A program made the position numbers and the translations under genes. Under the pieces are notes generated by a model, which saw nothing but the letters and a program-made list of their open reading frames with translations, did no database searches and had not been told where the DNA came from. Positions 38,493 to 47,540 of a stretch of 48,182 nt of DNA are shown here, piece after piece (position 1 is the stretch's first letter; each line of letters begins with the position of its first letter). This DNA comes from Ignavibacteria bacterium. GTDB taxonomy: Bacteria; Bacteroidota; Ignavibacteria; Kapaibacteriales; UBA4661. The DNA lies in contig JACVZY010000046.1 of NCBI GenBank assembly GCA_014654705.1, forward strand, positions 1-48,182. Direction: 5' to 3'.

Positions 38493-39046
38493 AACTACAA
38501 AATGAATTGAGGGTGAAACATAATGTGACAGAATTGAACCGTTCCGTCACAAAGGTTTGGGGATCGGAGAAAGAAAAAAACTCAAAACAACGCCGAAGCA
38601 TCCATTTATCAGGCATTTGCAACAATATATTGGCAGCGTTTAACACTAATTAACATCAAGAATTGACAGAAAGCCGAAACTTTTTTAGGAACAAGCCGTA
38701 ATATTGCATTTTTTTTATCTTTTGACCAAAAAATTTCGCGCCAAGCGTACATTTCTAAATGTTAATTTGTATTCCACACATCCTGTGAAAGATTTTAAAT
38801 ATCGCTCTATGATGAAACAAATGCTGAACTACCAAAATGTTTGACAAAAACGGTACTTGACAAACAATAGATTTGTTCAGAAGCGAAAGGCTTTTTTTAC
38901 GCTCATCTCCATTTTTTTTGCTAGTTTTGTAGGCTGTGTGTGTTTGTACAACTTTTTGGCAGCAAAACAAACATCCATATATTCTTTTCCAAAGCACACA
39001 CGCTACGAATTCAATTCTTTTACCCAAATCTCTTGGTAGGCACACG
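38493..39046. other. divergent intergenic region between susC and the CBS-like gene
   Basis: 554 bp without a credible gene. The plus strand holds a likely -7 element for the CBS-like gene (38922-38929). On the minus strand, the leader of susC holds a dyad TGTGAC (38524-38529) / GTCACA (38546-38551) with a 16-base centre; a TATTGTTG word near 38625 is one base off TAnnTTTG and could be the susC -7 element. The rest is A/T-rich with no further structure that I recognise. Confidence 0.5.
38922..38929 (+). promoter_or_regulatory. candidate -7 element of the CBS-like gene
   Basis: TAGTTTTG matches the Bacteroidota -7 consensus TAnnTTTG and would start a leader of roughly 110 nt. The -33 region is only T-rich. 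Since in-frame codons extend upstream from the true ATG to 38936, the element also argues that this extension is untranslated. Confidence 0.4.
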
Positions 39047-40411
39047 ATGCAATATTTCGCAACGATTCTCGATATGATAGGCTCTACGCCCCTTCTGCGT
39101 CTTAATCGCGTGACAGAAGGTATTCAAGCAACAGTACTTGTGAAGATGGAAAGCCGCAATCCCGGCGGTTCGGTCAAAGACCGCATCGGCGTTGCGATGA
39201 TAGAAGCCGCCGAAAAAGATGGGCGATTGAAACCGGGAGGCGTGATTATTGAACCGACGAGCGGCAATACCGGCATCGGGCTTGCACTGGCAGCGCGTCT
39301 CAAGGGGTATAGTTGCCTTTTTGTCATGACCGAAAAAGCCTCGGTTGAGCGTGTGCGCTACCTCAAAGCCATGGGTGCCGATGTGATGATTGTGCCTTCA
39401 GCAGCAAAATCCAGTTCGCCGGAATACTATTTCAACACCGCAAAGCGTCTCGCAAGTGAAATCCCGAATGCGGTCATGCTCAACCAATACGACAATCCTG
39501 CAAACCCCGATGTCCACTACCGCACAACGGGACCCGAAATTTGGAAGGATACCGATGGCAAAGTAACACATTTTATCGCCGGAATGGGCACGGGCGGTAC
39601 CATCACCGGAACGGCACGCTATCTCAAAGAGCAAAACCCGAATATCAAAGTTATCGCCGCCGACCCACTCGGCTCATCCATTAAGTCCTTTAAGGACACC
39701 GGTCGCTTGGTTGAGTCCCTGCCCTACCTCGTCGAAGGCGTAGGACAAGAGCGCATTCCGGGCAATCTTGGTCTCAATTTAGTGGATGAGGTGATGAACA
39801 TTACCGATAAAGATTCCTTCACGATGGCACGGCGCTTGGTGCGCGAAGAGGGCTTGTTTTGTGGTGGCTCCTCCGGCATGAATATCGTGGCTGCACTGCG
39901 CGTGGCAAAACTTCTTCCGAAAGAGGCAGTTGTTGTAGCCATTGTTTGCGACACCGGTGAGCGATATCTATCGAAGCACCATTCCGACGAATGGCTAAAA
40001 CAAAACAAGATGCTTGACGTTGACCGCATGACGCTCAAAATGCTTCTGGAAGAAAAACACTCATCCAAAACTCTGCCGCCGCTTGTTTCGGTCAAGCCCA
40101 CAGCTCTTCTTAAAGATGCGCTTGACCAAATGAATAAATACGAACTCTCCTCTCTGCCGGTACTGGATGATGCGGGCAAGCCCGTGGGAAGCGTCCGCGA
40201 TAACCGCCTCATGGCGCGAGTGCTGGAAGACCGCAACGCGCTGGATGCAACCATTACCGATGTGATGGAAGAACCAATGCCCGTCTTGGATGCAAACACA
40301 GATGTCAAAGAAGGAATTGAGCGTTTACGCCAGCATCCCGCAGTCCTCGTGGGTGATTTTGGTCGTATTATCGGACTTGTCTCACGGCACGATGTACTTC
40401 GCTATGCGTAA
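39047..40411 (+). CDS. cbs: PLP-dependent cystathionine beta-synthase-like enzyme with CBS domain pair
   Basis: 454 residues from ATG 39047; the frame is open 37 codons upstream but homologous enzymes start at IGSTPLLRL-type sequence, here residue 11. Fold-type II PLP enzyme: Schiff-base lysine K44 in NPGGSVKDRIG, phosphate/substrate loops SGNTGIGLA and GTGGTITGTARYLK, and EGVGQERIPGNL. Two C-terminal CBS domains (about 343-395 and 400-454) are the hallmark of full-length cystathionine beta-synthase; they often bind adenosyl ligands. The expected reaction joins serine (or an activated form) with homocysteine to make cystathionine, or sulfide to make cysteine; the sequence alone does not separate these. 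No partner cystathionine lyase gene is adjacent. Confidence 0.9.
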   Translation: MQYFATILDMIGSTPLLRLNRVTEGIQATVLVKMESRNPGGSVKDRIGVAMIEAAEKDGRLKPGGVIIEPTSGNTGIGLALAARLKGYSCLFVMTEKASVERVRYLKAMGADVMIVPSAAKSSSPEYYFNTAKRLASEIPNAVMLNQYDNPANPDVHYRTTGPEIWKDTDGKVTHFIAGMGTGGTITGTARYLKEQNPNIKVIAADPLGSSIKSFKDTGRLVESLPYLVEGVGQERIPGNLGLNLVDEVMNITDKDSFTMARRLVREEGLFCGGSSGMNIVAALRVAKLLPKEAVVVAIVCDTGERYLSKHHSDEWLKQNKMLDVDRMTLKMLLEEKHSSKTLPPLVSVKPTALLKDALDQMNKYELSSLPVLDDAGKPVGSVRDNRLMARVLEDRNALDATITDVMEEPMPVLDANTDVKEGIERLRQHPAVLVGDFGRIIGLVSRHDVLRYA

Positions 40412-41195
40412 TTATCAATCCGGCGATAAAACTAATTGTAGTTGTAGTCCACGTTGCGAGTGGACTACAACCGCTTTGCAGTCTGTCACAATCACTTTCT
40501 TTACCTGCATGGTGTTGGTTTCATGCGCTTCTCAGCCCACCGCCATTGCGACGGATGCACTTCAATCCGATGCGCAAATAGACGTTGAGATTGCACCGAC
40601 ATTTATCGGATTTCGTCCAAAAAATATCGGCACAGCAATTCGCACAGGGTATCTCTTTTACCCGGGCGGTTTGGTGGATGAGCGTGCGTACGCTCCGCTA
40701 TGCCGCGCTATTGCGGCACAAGGATTTTTTGTGGCAATCGTTCCTGTCCCCTTCAAACTTGCGGTTTTCGACCCGTTTGTTGCCAATCCCGTCATCAGCG
40801 AAAATCGTTATATCCGCTCGTGGGCTATCGGCGGACACTCGCTTGGCGGCGCTATGGCTGCACGATTCGTTTATCAAGATTCAACCGCTTGCAAAGGTCT
40901 TATTTTGTACGCCGCATACCCGGATGCTTCCAATGATGTATCGAAGCGTGTAATACCAGTGCTTTCTATCTCCGGTAGTCTGGATGGCTTGGCAACTCCG
41001 GCGACGATTGAAAACAACAAAAAATACTTGCCCGCTCCGCCTCAAACGCGCTATGTCGTACTGGAAGGCGCGAATCATGCTCAGTTTGGCAGTTACGGCA
41101 AACAAAACCGTGACAATGACGCAACGATGAGCTATGAAGAACAGCAACGGCGCACAGTCGAAGAAACAGTACGCTTTTTGAAGACGCTCAAATAA
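40404..41195 (+). CDS. alpha/beta-hydrolase lipoprotein
   Basis: 263 residues from ATG 40404, which overlaps the end of the CBS-like gene by 8 bp; the frame opens further upstream but inside that gene. The hydrophobic segment VTITFFTCMVLVSC ends in a lipobox with C41, so the enzyme is probably membrane-anchored outside the cytoplasm, though the n-region is unusually long. Fold and triad: FYPGGLVDERAY oxyanion region, nucleophile S146 in GGHSLGG, D194 in GSLDGLATP, H225 in GANHAQFG, resembling the Abhydrolase_5 / dienelactone-hydrolase-like group. Substrate unknown. A 12-bp perfect hairpin falls inside its first 25 codons, so translation may depend on how that hairpin behaves. Confidence 0.85.
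   Translation: MRNYQSGDKTNCSCSPRCEWTTTALQSVTITFFTCMVLVSCASQPTAIATDALQSDAQIDVEIAPTFIGFRPKNIGTAIRTGYLFYPGGLVDERAYAPLCRAIAAQGFFVAIVPVPFKLAVFDPFVANPVISENRYIRSWAIGGHSLGGAMAARFVYQDSTACKGLILYAAYPDASNDVSKRVIPVLSISGSLDGLATPATIENNKKYLPAPPQTRYVVLEGANHAQFGSYGKQNRDNDATMSYEEQQRRTVEETVRFLKTLK
40441..40471 (+). terminator. perfect 12-bp hairpin at the CBS/hydrolase junction
   Basis: GTTGTAGTCCAC (40441-40452) and GTGGACTACAAC (40460-40471) pair fully around a 7-nt loop, 30 nt after the CBS-like stop. No T-run follows, so it may be a transcript-end stabiliser or a translational control structure rather than a terminator. It overlaps the coding frame of the hydrolase. Confidence 0.45.
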
Positions 41196-41221
41196 TTTTT
41201 TGCACCCCGAAAAAAAGCGCT

Positions 41222-42487
41222 ATGACACAAGGACAGGTGAACGAAGTAGAACCCGCCGATGCCTCACCGCGATTTGGTATAGTTTTTTTAGTTGTTCTGC
41301 TTGATATTGTTAGTTTCTCACTGCTTTTGCCGGTGCTACCATATTATGCCGCCACATTTGGCGCAACACCGACTCAAATAGGCTTTCTTACAGGGCTGTA
41401 CGCGCTGTGTCAGTTTTTCGGCGCACCTATTATCGGTCGCCTCTCCGATAAAGTTGGCAGAAAGCCCATGTTTCTCGTTGATATTGGTGGTAATTTTATC
41501 GGCTTTCTTGTTCTGGCAAGCGCTTCGTCGCTGTGGATGCTGTTTCTTGCACGCTTTATTGCGGGCTGTGTGGCAGCAAATATCCCCGTGGCACAAGCAT
41601 ATATCAGCGATGTAACAACAAAAGACCAGCGTTCATCTGCGCTTGGGCTTATCGGTGCAGCTTTCGGCGTAGGATTTACCATCGGTCCGGCGTTGGGTGG
41701 TATCTTGAGTAAAAATGGCTACGTTGTGCCGGCGCTTCTTTCAGCGGGGCTGTGTGCGGTCAACTTCATTGTTATTGCGCTCTTCCTTCCGGAATCCCTG
41801 CGCATGGCAAAAAAAGGCGCTGCAAACGAACAACCCAGCCCAAAAGCCCAATCCGTCGAACCAGAGCCACTGTTTGATATTGCCTTGCTCCGCCGATTAT
41901 TGACAAGCTCACACACCGCACCGTTGCTAATATTGTGGGCGGGATTCAGTTTTGCTTTCGCAATGTTTCAGCAAAATATAGCACTCTTCAATAAATACCA
42001 TCTGAACCTTACAGCCCGCGAAACAGGATATGTTTTTGCGTGGATTGGCATTCTGGTATCGCTCATGCAGGGTGTTTTTCTGCGGATTCTGACGCGAACT
42101 TGGTCAGATGAGGCACTGCTCAAAATTTCCGCCCCCCTCATGGTGCTCTCGCTGGTAGCGTGGGCTTTTACGCCCAATGTTGTAGTGCTACTCATTATCC
42201 TTGTTCCTTTGTCCTTTGCAGCCAGCACCCTCATCACCGTCATCAATAGCCTTCTGACCAAAGCCTCAGCACACGATGAAATTGGCGGCGCAATGGGTAT
42301 CGCCGGAGCAATTGACAACAGCACCCGCTTCGGGACTGCTTTTGTGGGCGGATTGCTCATTCAGCGCGTTGGCACCTTTGCCCCCGGCGCGGCTGCGGCA
42401 GTCATTATGTTTGCTATGCTTCTGTGGCGGAGTTTGGGTTCAACCAGAAGTAAAGAAGCTCAACCACGAGATGAAGAAACTCATTAA
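41222..42487 (+). CDS. MFS transporter (TetA-like drug/proton antiporter family)
   Basis: 421 residues with about 12 predicted helices. The first half has LLDIVSFSLLLPVLPYY and motif A GRLSDKVGRKP in the loop between helices 2 and 3. Motif C-like GLIGAAFGVGFTIGPALGG follows in helix 5, typical of antiporters of the DHA1 group. A hydrophilic central loop (about 195-220) separates the halves. It would expel a small molecule from the cytoplasm in exchange for protons; the substrate is not predictable. It begins 26 bp after the hydrolase gene and may be read from the same transcript. Confidence 0.9.
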   Translation: MTQGQVNEVEPADASPRFGIVFLVVLLDIVSFSLLLPVLPYYAATFGATPTQIGFLTGLYALCQFFGAPIIGRLSDKVGRKPMFLVDIGGNFIGFLVLASASSLWMLFLARFIAGCVAANIPVAQAYISDVTTKDQRSSALGLIGAAFGVGFTIGPALGGILSKNGYVVPALLSAGLCAVNFIVIALFLPESLRMAKKGAANEQPSPKAQSVEPEPLFDIALLRRLLTSSHTAPLLILWAGFSFAFAMFQQNIALFNKYHLNLTARETGYVFAWIGILVSLMQGVFLRILTRTWSDEALLKISAPLMVLSLVAWAFTPNVVVLLIILVPLSFAASTLITVINSLLTKASAHDEIGGAMGIAGAIDNSTRFGTAFVGGLLIQRVGTFAPGAAAAVIMFAMLLWRSLGSTRSKEAQPRDEETH

Positions 42488-42585
42488 ACCTAGCCACAAG
42501 CAATACTACTCAATATAGCATTAAATCATAGCACCAGACCACGATAAATACTTTTGTTCTTACCATTTATTCATGCAGACAAACT

Positions 42586-43845
42586 ATGCAGACAGATATG
42601 CAATCCTTACTCCAATACCGCAGAAGCGCTCAACACCTTTGGCGGTACATTCTTTGCCTCGTGCTTGCTTTTGCGAGCAATACAAGCGGACTTTTTGCCC
42701 AAGGGGCGTTGCTTACCGAAGAAGAGCTTGCAGGAAAAGAGACCTACGAATCTCTTGCTCGTGCGCTTTCCGAGCCGGAGAAAGTCTATAAACTTGACGT
42801 GAGCAAAAATTACATCAAAAAACTTCCAGCCAAATTTTTTGAGTTAAAGAATTTGCAAGTCTTGATTTTGAGCGTGAATCCGCTCACGGAATTGCCGGAA
42901 AATATCGGCTCGCTCAAAAACCTCCAAGTATTATCCCTTTCGACAGGCTTACTCAAAAAAATACCGCCAAGCATCGGCAAATTGGAAAACCTTGTAGCAC
43001 TGTCTCTTGCCAAAAACCCTCTCACGGGCTTGCCCAAGGAATTAGGCAATCTCAAGAATCTGCGCGTTCTCGACCTTTCCGGTACACGCATCAAGGGTGA
43101 AATGCCGCAAGTGGTCTGCAAGCTGACCAATCTGACGGGACTTTCTTTGGCAGATAACCAAATCACAAAACTGCCCAACGAGATTAGCAAACTTAAATTC
43201 CTCGTGCAGCTCGACCTTTCGCGCAACCAGCTCAGTACGCTTCCTGCAGAATTAAAAGATTTGACTTACTTGTCCGATATTGACTTGGCGCTCAACGGCA
43301 TCAAAACATTCCCCGAAGCACTGACAACAATGCCAGGACTTCGCCGCTTGATATTGGACGAAAACCCCATTCAAAAATGGTCGCAGAACATGGGCGCACT
43401 CAAAAACCTTCGCGTTCTTTCGATTGCGAATAACAAACTAACGACCTTCCCGAAAGAACTGTGCTTGCTCGACACGCTCATTGTGCTCAATGCAGCCAAT
43501 AACCGCTTTACAGAATTGCCAAAAGAAATTGCACACCTCAAGACACTGCGAACACTTGATTTGGCATATAGCGAAATAGCGGTGCTCCCCGTTGAAATTG
43601 GCGAGTTGAAAGACTTACGAACGCTCAATCTGATGTTTAACCAGTTACAAGAACTCCCTAAAGAATTTTGCGAACTGACCAATCTGACGAATTTGAATGT
43701 TTCGAGCAATCGTCTCAGCGCTTTGCCCAAAGACATCATCAACCTGACCAAACTCACCGATGCACGTATTGCAGGTGGCAATCGTATTCCACAAGAAGAA
43801 ATTGACCGCTTGAAGAAAGTAATACCCACGGCGTTTGTGGAGTAA
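42586..43845 (+). CDS. exported leucine-rich-repeat protein
   Basis: 419 residues from ATG 42586 (an ATG at 42598 is also possible). Signal peptide (about 1-38, ending SGLFAQG), a short helical cap, then about 14 tandem 23-residue LRRs of the form LxxLxLxxNxLxxLPxxIxxLKN (about 67-395). One repeat is 24 residues long (RIKGEMPQVVCKLTN). No catalytic, GTPase or sorting domain follows, so it is likely a periplasmic or surface binding protein. It is convergent with the prolyl oligopeptidase gene and shares a bidirectional terminator with it. Confidence 0.9.
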   Translation: MQTDMQSLLQYRRSAQHLWRYILCLVLAFASNTSGLFAQGALLTEEELAGKETYESLARALSEPEKVYKLDVSKNYIKKLPAKFFELKNLQVLILSVNPLTELPENIGSLKNLQVLSLSTGLLKKIPPSIGKLENLVALSLAKNPLTGLPKELGNLKNLRVLDLSGTRIKGEMPQVVCKLTNLTGLSLADNQITKLPNEISKLKFLVQLDLSRNQLSTLPAELKDLTYLSDIDLALNGIKTFPEALTTMPGLRRLILDENPIQKWSQNMGALKNLRVLSIANNKLTTFPKELCLLDTLIVLNAANNRFTELPKEIAHLKTLRTLDLAYSEIAVLPVEIGELKDLRTLNLMFNQLQELPKEFCELTNLTNLNVSSNRLSALPKDIINLTKLTDARIAGGNRIPQEEIDRLKKVIPTAFVE

Positions 43846-43871
43846 CAGCATCACGCTACACTCAAAAACAT

Positions 43872-43909
43872 CAAAGGGACAAGCAGCGCAAGCACTGTTT
43901 GTCCCTTTG
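43872..43909. terminator. bidirectional terminator between convergent genes
   Basis: CAAAGGGACAA (43872-43882) and TTGTCCCTTTG (43899-43909) form an 11-bp perfect stem between the LRR gene (stop 43845) and the prolyl oligopeptidase gene (stop 43931). T-rich sequence follows on both strands (CTTTTAT on plus; ATGTTTTTG on minus). Confidence 0.85.
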
Positions 43910-43930
43910 CTTTTATGAATCAATTTCTGC

Positions 43931-46060
43931 CTAGAATTTCGGCTTCATGCCCAAATTCCACATCGTGAAGGCATACACATCTGCCGTTTCTTCGATTGCT
44001 TTTTTCGTGTTGCTTGCGCCGTGTCCCGATTTCGTAGCAATGCGAATCAGCACCGGATTCTCGCCCTTGTGCTTTTCCTGCAAGGTCGCGGCAAACTTGA
44101 AACTGTGCGCCGGCACGACGCGGTCGTCGTGGTCGGCGGTCGTTACCATTGTAGCGGGATACTGAACGCCCGCCTTCAAGTTGTGAAGCGGCGAATAGCC
44201 AGAAATATACTTGAACTCCGCTTCACTGCTTTCGGATGAACCGTAATCCGCAATCCAGTTCCAGCCAATCGTGAACTTGTGGAAGCGCAGCATATCCATC
44301 ACGCCCACCGCCGGAAGTGCTACTTTGAAAAGTTCAGGACGCTGGCACATCACCGCACCAACAAGCAAACCACCATTGGAGCCGCCCTGCATGGCGAGTT
44401 TTGCCGATGAGGTATATTTTTCTTTGATGAGCCATTCGGCTGCACCAATGAAGTCATCAAAAACGTTTTGCTTTTTCAGTTTCATGCCCTGTTCGTGCCA
44501 CTTTTCACCATACTCGCCACCACCGCGCAAATTCACCTGCACGAAGATTCCACCCTGCTCCAGCCAGCCAATGCGCAAGGGACTAAATCCTGGGAAAAGC
44601 GAGATATTGAAGCCGCCATAACCATAGACCAGCGTCGGGTTCTGCCCGTCCAGCGTAATGCCCTTCTTATGTACGATGAACATTGGAACCTTTGTGCCGT
44701 CTTTGCTCGTGAAAAAGACCTGTTTTGTTTCGTAATCTTCCGGCTTAAATGACACCTCAGAAGCACGGAAAAGACTTGATTTTTTGCTGGCAAGGTCGTA
44801 GCGATAAATCGTCGGCGGGAACGTGAAAGAGGTGAACGTAAAAAACACTTCTTTGTCGTCGCGCTCTCCACCGAAACCAGATACCGTGCCGATTGCGGGC
44901 AGTTGCACTTCGTTTTCCAGTTTGCCAGCGAGGTCATAGACATACACACGATGCGAGACATCTTTGGAATAGGTCGCAAAGAGCTTACCGCCTGCCGTGC
45001 CAGCACCAATGAGCGGTTCCGGCTTTTCGGGTAAAATTTCTTTCCATGCACTTTCGGCAGGATTTGCAGGGTCAATAAGCACCACGCGCTGATTAGGCGC
45101 TTTGTAGTTGGTCTGCACAAGCAATTTGTCGCCAACATTATCCAGCAACGAAAAATCAAAGTCAAAATCGCCGACAATGCGCGTGAAGTCTTTCTGCCCT
45201 TTTGCCAAATTCCTCACATAGAGCGCATTTCCGTCTTTGCCCTTGCCTCGGTCGGAAACGGATAACACCAAGAAACTCTCGTCATCCGTCACGCCCACCG
45301 TGTGAAAACGTTGGAGATTTTTGGTATCTTCAAAAACAAGTTCGTCTTTGCTCTGGTCGGTACCAAGTTTGTGATAGAAAACTTGGTGATTTTCATTTTT
45401 TGCCGAGAGCAACTTGGTCGTGTCCGGTGGTGCGGGATAGCGGCTGTAAAAGAAGCCGTCCTTGTACCACGAAATGCCGGAAATTTTCACCCAGCGTAAA
45501 CGGTCGCTCAGTTTTTTTCGGGTAGCAATCTCCATTACGTTGATTTCAAGCCAGTCCGAGCCGCCTGATGACAAACCATACGCCCAATACTTCACGTCGT
45601 TGGAAATGGAGGATGCGCCCAGACGCACCGTTCCATCTGCCGAAAGCGCGTTAGGGTCGAAAAAGACTTCGGGCTTGCCTTCTATGCCTTTTTGGATGTA
45701 CAGCACCGATTGATTTTGCAAACCATCATTTTTCGAGAAGAAGTAGTACTCGCCTTTGCGCGAGGGAGTGGAATATTTCGGGTAGTTGTAAATTTTTTCC
45801 AAACGCGACTGCAAGTCTTTGCGGTAGGGAATCTGCTCTAAATAGCCGAAGGTTATTTTATTTTCTGCTTCCACCCACTTTGCCGTTGCGCTGGAGGTAT
45901 CGTCCTCAAGCCATCTGTAAGGGTCAGCGACCTTTGTGCCGAAGTACGTGTCTGTGTGGTCAATCTTGAGTGCTTGCGGGTATTGAAGCGGTTTCTGCTG
46001 TGCTGTTGCCATAGCCGTTACGGTTATTAAAAGTGCAATGGTGAAAAAAATACGGTGCAT
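43931..46060 (-). CDS. prolyl oligopeptidase family serine protease (S9A)
   Basis: 709 residues from ATG 46060, where a clean signal peptide begins (MHRIFFTIALLITVTAMATAQ); the 85 codons open upstream to 46315 are low-quality sequence over an intergenic repeat and are rejected. The N-terminal part begins DPYRWLEDDTSSA, typical of S9A enzymes, then a seven-bladed propeller and the alpha/beta-hydrolase domain. Triad: S561 in GGSNGGLLVGA, D645 in ADHDDRVVP, H680 in SGHGASNT, spaced as in classical prolyl oligopeptidase. It cleaves short peptides after proline, here probably in the periplasm. Confidence 0.93.
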   Translation of the reverse strand: MHRIFFTIALLITVTAMATAQQKPLQYPQALKIDHTDTYFGTKVADPYRWLEDDTSSATAKWVEAENKITFGYLEQIPYRKDLQSRLEKIYNYPKYSTPSRKGEYYFFSKNDGLQNQSVLYIQKGIEGKPEVFFDPNALSADGTVRLGASSISNDVKYWAYGLSSGGSDWLEINVMEIATRKKLSDRLRWVKISGISWYKDGFFYSRYPAPPDTTKLLSAKNENHQVFYHKLGTDQSKDELVFEDTKNLQRFHTVGVTDDESFLVLSVSDRGKGKDGNALYVRNLAKGQKDFTRIVGDFDFDFSLLDNVGDKLLVQTNYKAPNQRVVLIDPANPAESAWKEILPEKPEPLIGAGTAGGKLFATYSKDVSHRVYVYDLAGKLENEVQLPAIGTVSGFGGERDDKEVFFTFTSFTFPPTIYRYDLASKKSSLFRASEVSFKPEDYETKQVFFTSKDGTKVPMFIVHKKGITLDGQNPTLVYGYGGFNISLFPGFSPLRIGWLEQGGIFVQVNLRGGGEYGEKWHEQGMKLKKQNVFDDFIGAAEWLIKEKYTSSAKLAMQGGSNGGLLVGAVMCQRPELFKVALPAVGVMDMLRFHKFTIGWNWIADYGSSESSEAEFKYISGYSPLHNLKAGVQYPATMVTTADHDDRVVPAHSFKFAATLQEKHKGENPVLIRIATKSGHGASNTKKAIEETADVYAFTMWNLGMKPKF

Positions 46061-46139
46061 AGTGCTGCTGGGGAAAAATGAAAAAATAAGGATTGAGTGG
46101 GCAATTATGGAATTGAGAAAAAATACAGGCTTCAGCACC

Positions 46140-46440
46140 GCATTCACGCAAAGAAGCGCAAAGGAATCCAACGCAAAGTCCGCTACGAAACACCGTAGTA
46201 TTTCAGATTTTTCGTAAGAGAACGCTGAAGAAGCGGATTGAGCGGATAACGAGGGATTTTTTGCGGATGGGAGAATGGATAAAAAAGCATCCGTTGTTAT
46301 CGTTTTCTTCAACAATCAGTGCATATCCGCCAAACCCGCACTGTCCGCATTCAGCCTATGGCTATAACCTAACCACATACGGTGAAAACAATGCTGATGG
46401 TGTACCTTTGCGTTCTTCCTTTGTGTTCTTTGCTTACAAT
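46140..46440. repeat. nested imperfect inverted repeats in an intergenic region
   Basis: Outer arms: CGCAAAGAAGCGCAAAGGAA and a following CGCAAAG (about 46147-46177) against CTTTGCGTTCTTCCTTTGTG and TTCTTTGC (about 46404-46434). Inner arms: GCTGAA plus three GCGGAT words (about 46224-46268) against ATATCCGC, CCCGC, GTCCGC and TTCAGC (about 46323-46357). No open frame here looks genuine. It lies between the prolyl oligopeptidase and bestrophin genes and is the only content of that gap (46061-46453). It may be a non-autonomous repeat element. Confidence 0.5.
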
Positions 46441-46453
46441 GCTAGAACAAGCA

Positions 46454-47326
46454 TTACACCTCAAGAATCTCAAACACATTTGCGCGAATAGTGCCGGAAA
46501 TGGAGTCAAGCGGAAGGTCATTGGAATCAAGCCCGAAAGGCTCTTCAATTTCTTCGGCTATCATTTCCAAACCCATCAGAATATAGCCTGCGAACATTTC
46601 AGCCGGAATGGTGTAGAGTTCGTATTTCTCGATGAGCAAAAATGGTAGAATAACCAGATACACAAAAATAAACACCCGAATATACGTGCCATAGCTGGGC
46701 GGAATGGGGGTAAATTTGATGCGCTCGCACACGCCGGTTGTGTCGAGCAGCACGTCATATTGAGGTTTCATATTCCGCATATCTTCACCACGAAATATAC
46801 CGCTCCGAAACAGCGTTTGCATCCGCTCAAAAATCGCCTTGCCTATGGCGTTCGGAACGTGCTTCACCAATTGTAATCGCTCCAGTGATGGTGGGTCGAG
46901 GTCGGAAAGTTCTTCGGGCAGGAAGGTATCGCGGAGGTGGTTCTTGGTGGCAAAAGTATAGGCACTGATGTGTTTGGCAAAGAATGCGCGGTTGTCTTTG
47001 TCGGCGCGGGGCAGCATGGCGTGTAGCATCGTTGCAAAAATGCGCGTGTGAATCACCAGACTTCCCCACGCCTTGCGACCTTCCCAAAAGCGGTCATAGG
47101 CAGTATTCGTGCGAAAAACCAGAAGCAAACTGAGCATTGTGCCCATCAGCGACGCAAAAATGATGTCGCTGCGCAGCGGTATCCAATGGTATTTTGCTTC
47201 CACAATCAGCAATACCAGCGTGTATAAACCAAACCACGCAATACGCTTCAGCAAAAGCGCCATCGTGCCACGTGTATGAAAATCTAACAAGGTACTGAAA
47301 AATTTGGTTGCTCGCTCGTCGCTCAT
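46454..47326 (-). CDS. bestrophin-family membrane protein (putative anion channel)
   Basis: 290 residues, the usual length of bacterial bestrophins. Features: HTRGTMALLLKRIAWFGLYTLVLL near the N-terminus, the neck helix region SLLLVFRTNTAYDRFWEGRKAWG (conserved RTNxAYDRWWEGRKxWG family motif), two C-terminal helices (FIFVYLVILPFLL and the AEMFAGYILMGLEMIAEEIEEPFG segment) and NDLPLD. Family members form pentameric channels in the cytoplasmic membrane, anion- or cation-selective; selectivity is not clear from the sequence. It is transcribed alone as far as I can see. Confidence 0.92.
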   Translation of the reverse strand: MSDERATKFFSTLLDFHTRGTMALLLKRIAWFGLYTLVLLIVEAKYHWIPLRSDIIFASLMGTMLSLLLVFRTNTAYDRFWEGRKAWGSLVIHTRIFATMLHAMLPRADKDNRAFFAKHISAYTFATKNHLRDTFLPEELSDLDPPSLERLQLVKHVPNAIGKAIFERMQTLFRSGIFRGEDMRNMKPQYDVLLDTTGVCERIKFTPIPPSYGTYIRVFIFVYLVILPFLLIEKYELYTIPAEMFAGYILMGLEMIAEEIEEPFGLDSNDLPLDSISGTIRANVFEILEV

Positions 47327-47540
47327 ATCGGTTTTCCTAACGCTTGAGAGGATGAAAGAAAAATGGCAAGAAATACCGACCGCATCTTGCCTGCACTACT
47401 TGCCTAGCGAATGACAGTGCCGAGCGAAATTAACCAATCCGTGTGCAATTCGCAAGCGGAACGACTTTTTTCTTGCACAGAGACACGTATTTTTCTAGCT
47501 TCGTAGCAGTATCTCTCACTTGCATGAGCATAAATTGCAA

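Noticed and set aside
38524-38551. Crp/Fnr-type binding site before susC
   Set aside because: The half-sites TGTGA and TCACA are 18 bases apart, not the 6 expected for Crp.
38936-39046. 37-codon upstream extension of the CBS-like enzyme
   Set aside because: Family members begin a few residues before the IGSTPLLRL motif; the extension overlaps the likely promoter.
46061-46315. 85-codon N-terminal extension of the prolyl oligopeptidase
   Set aside because: A proper signal peptide starts at 46060, and the extension runs through an intergenic inverted-repeat region.
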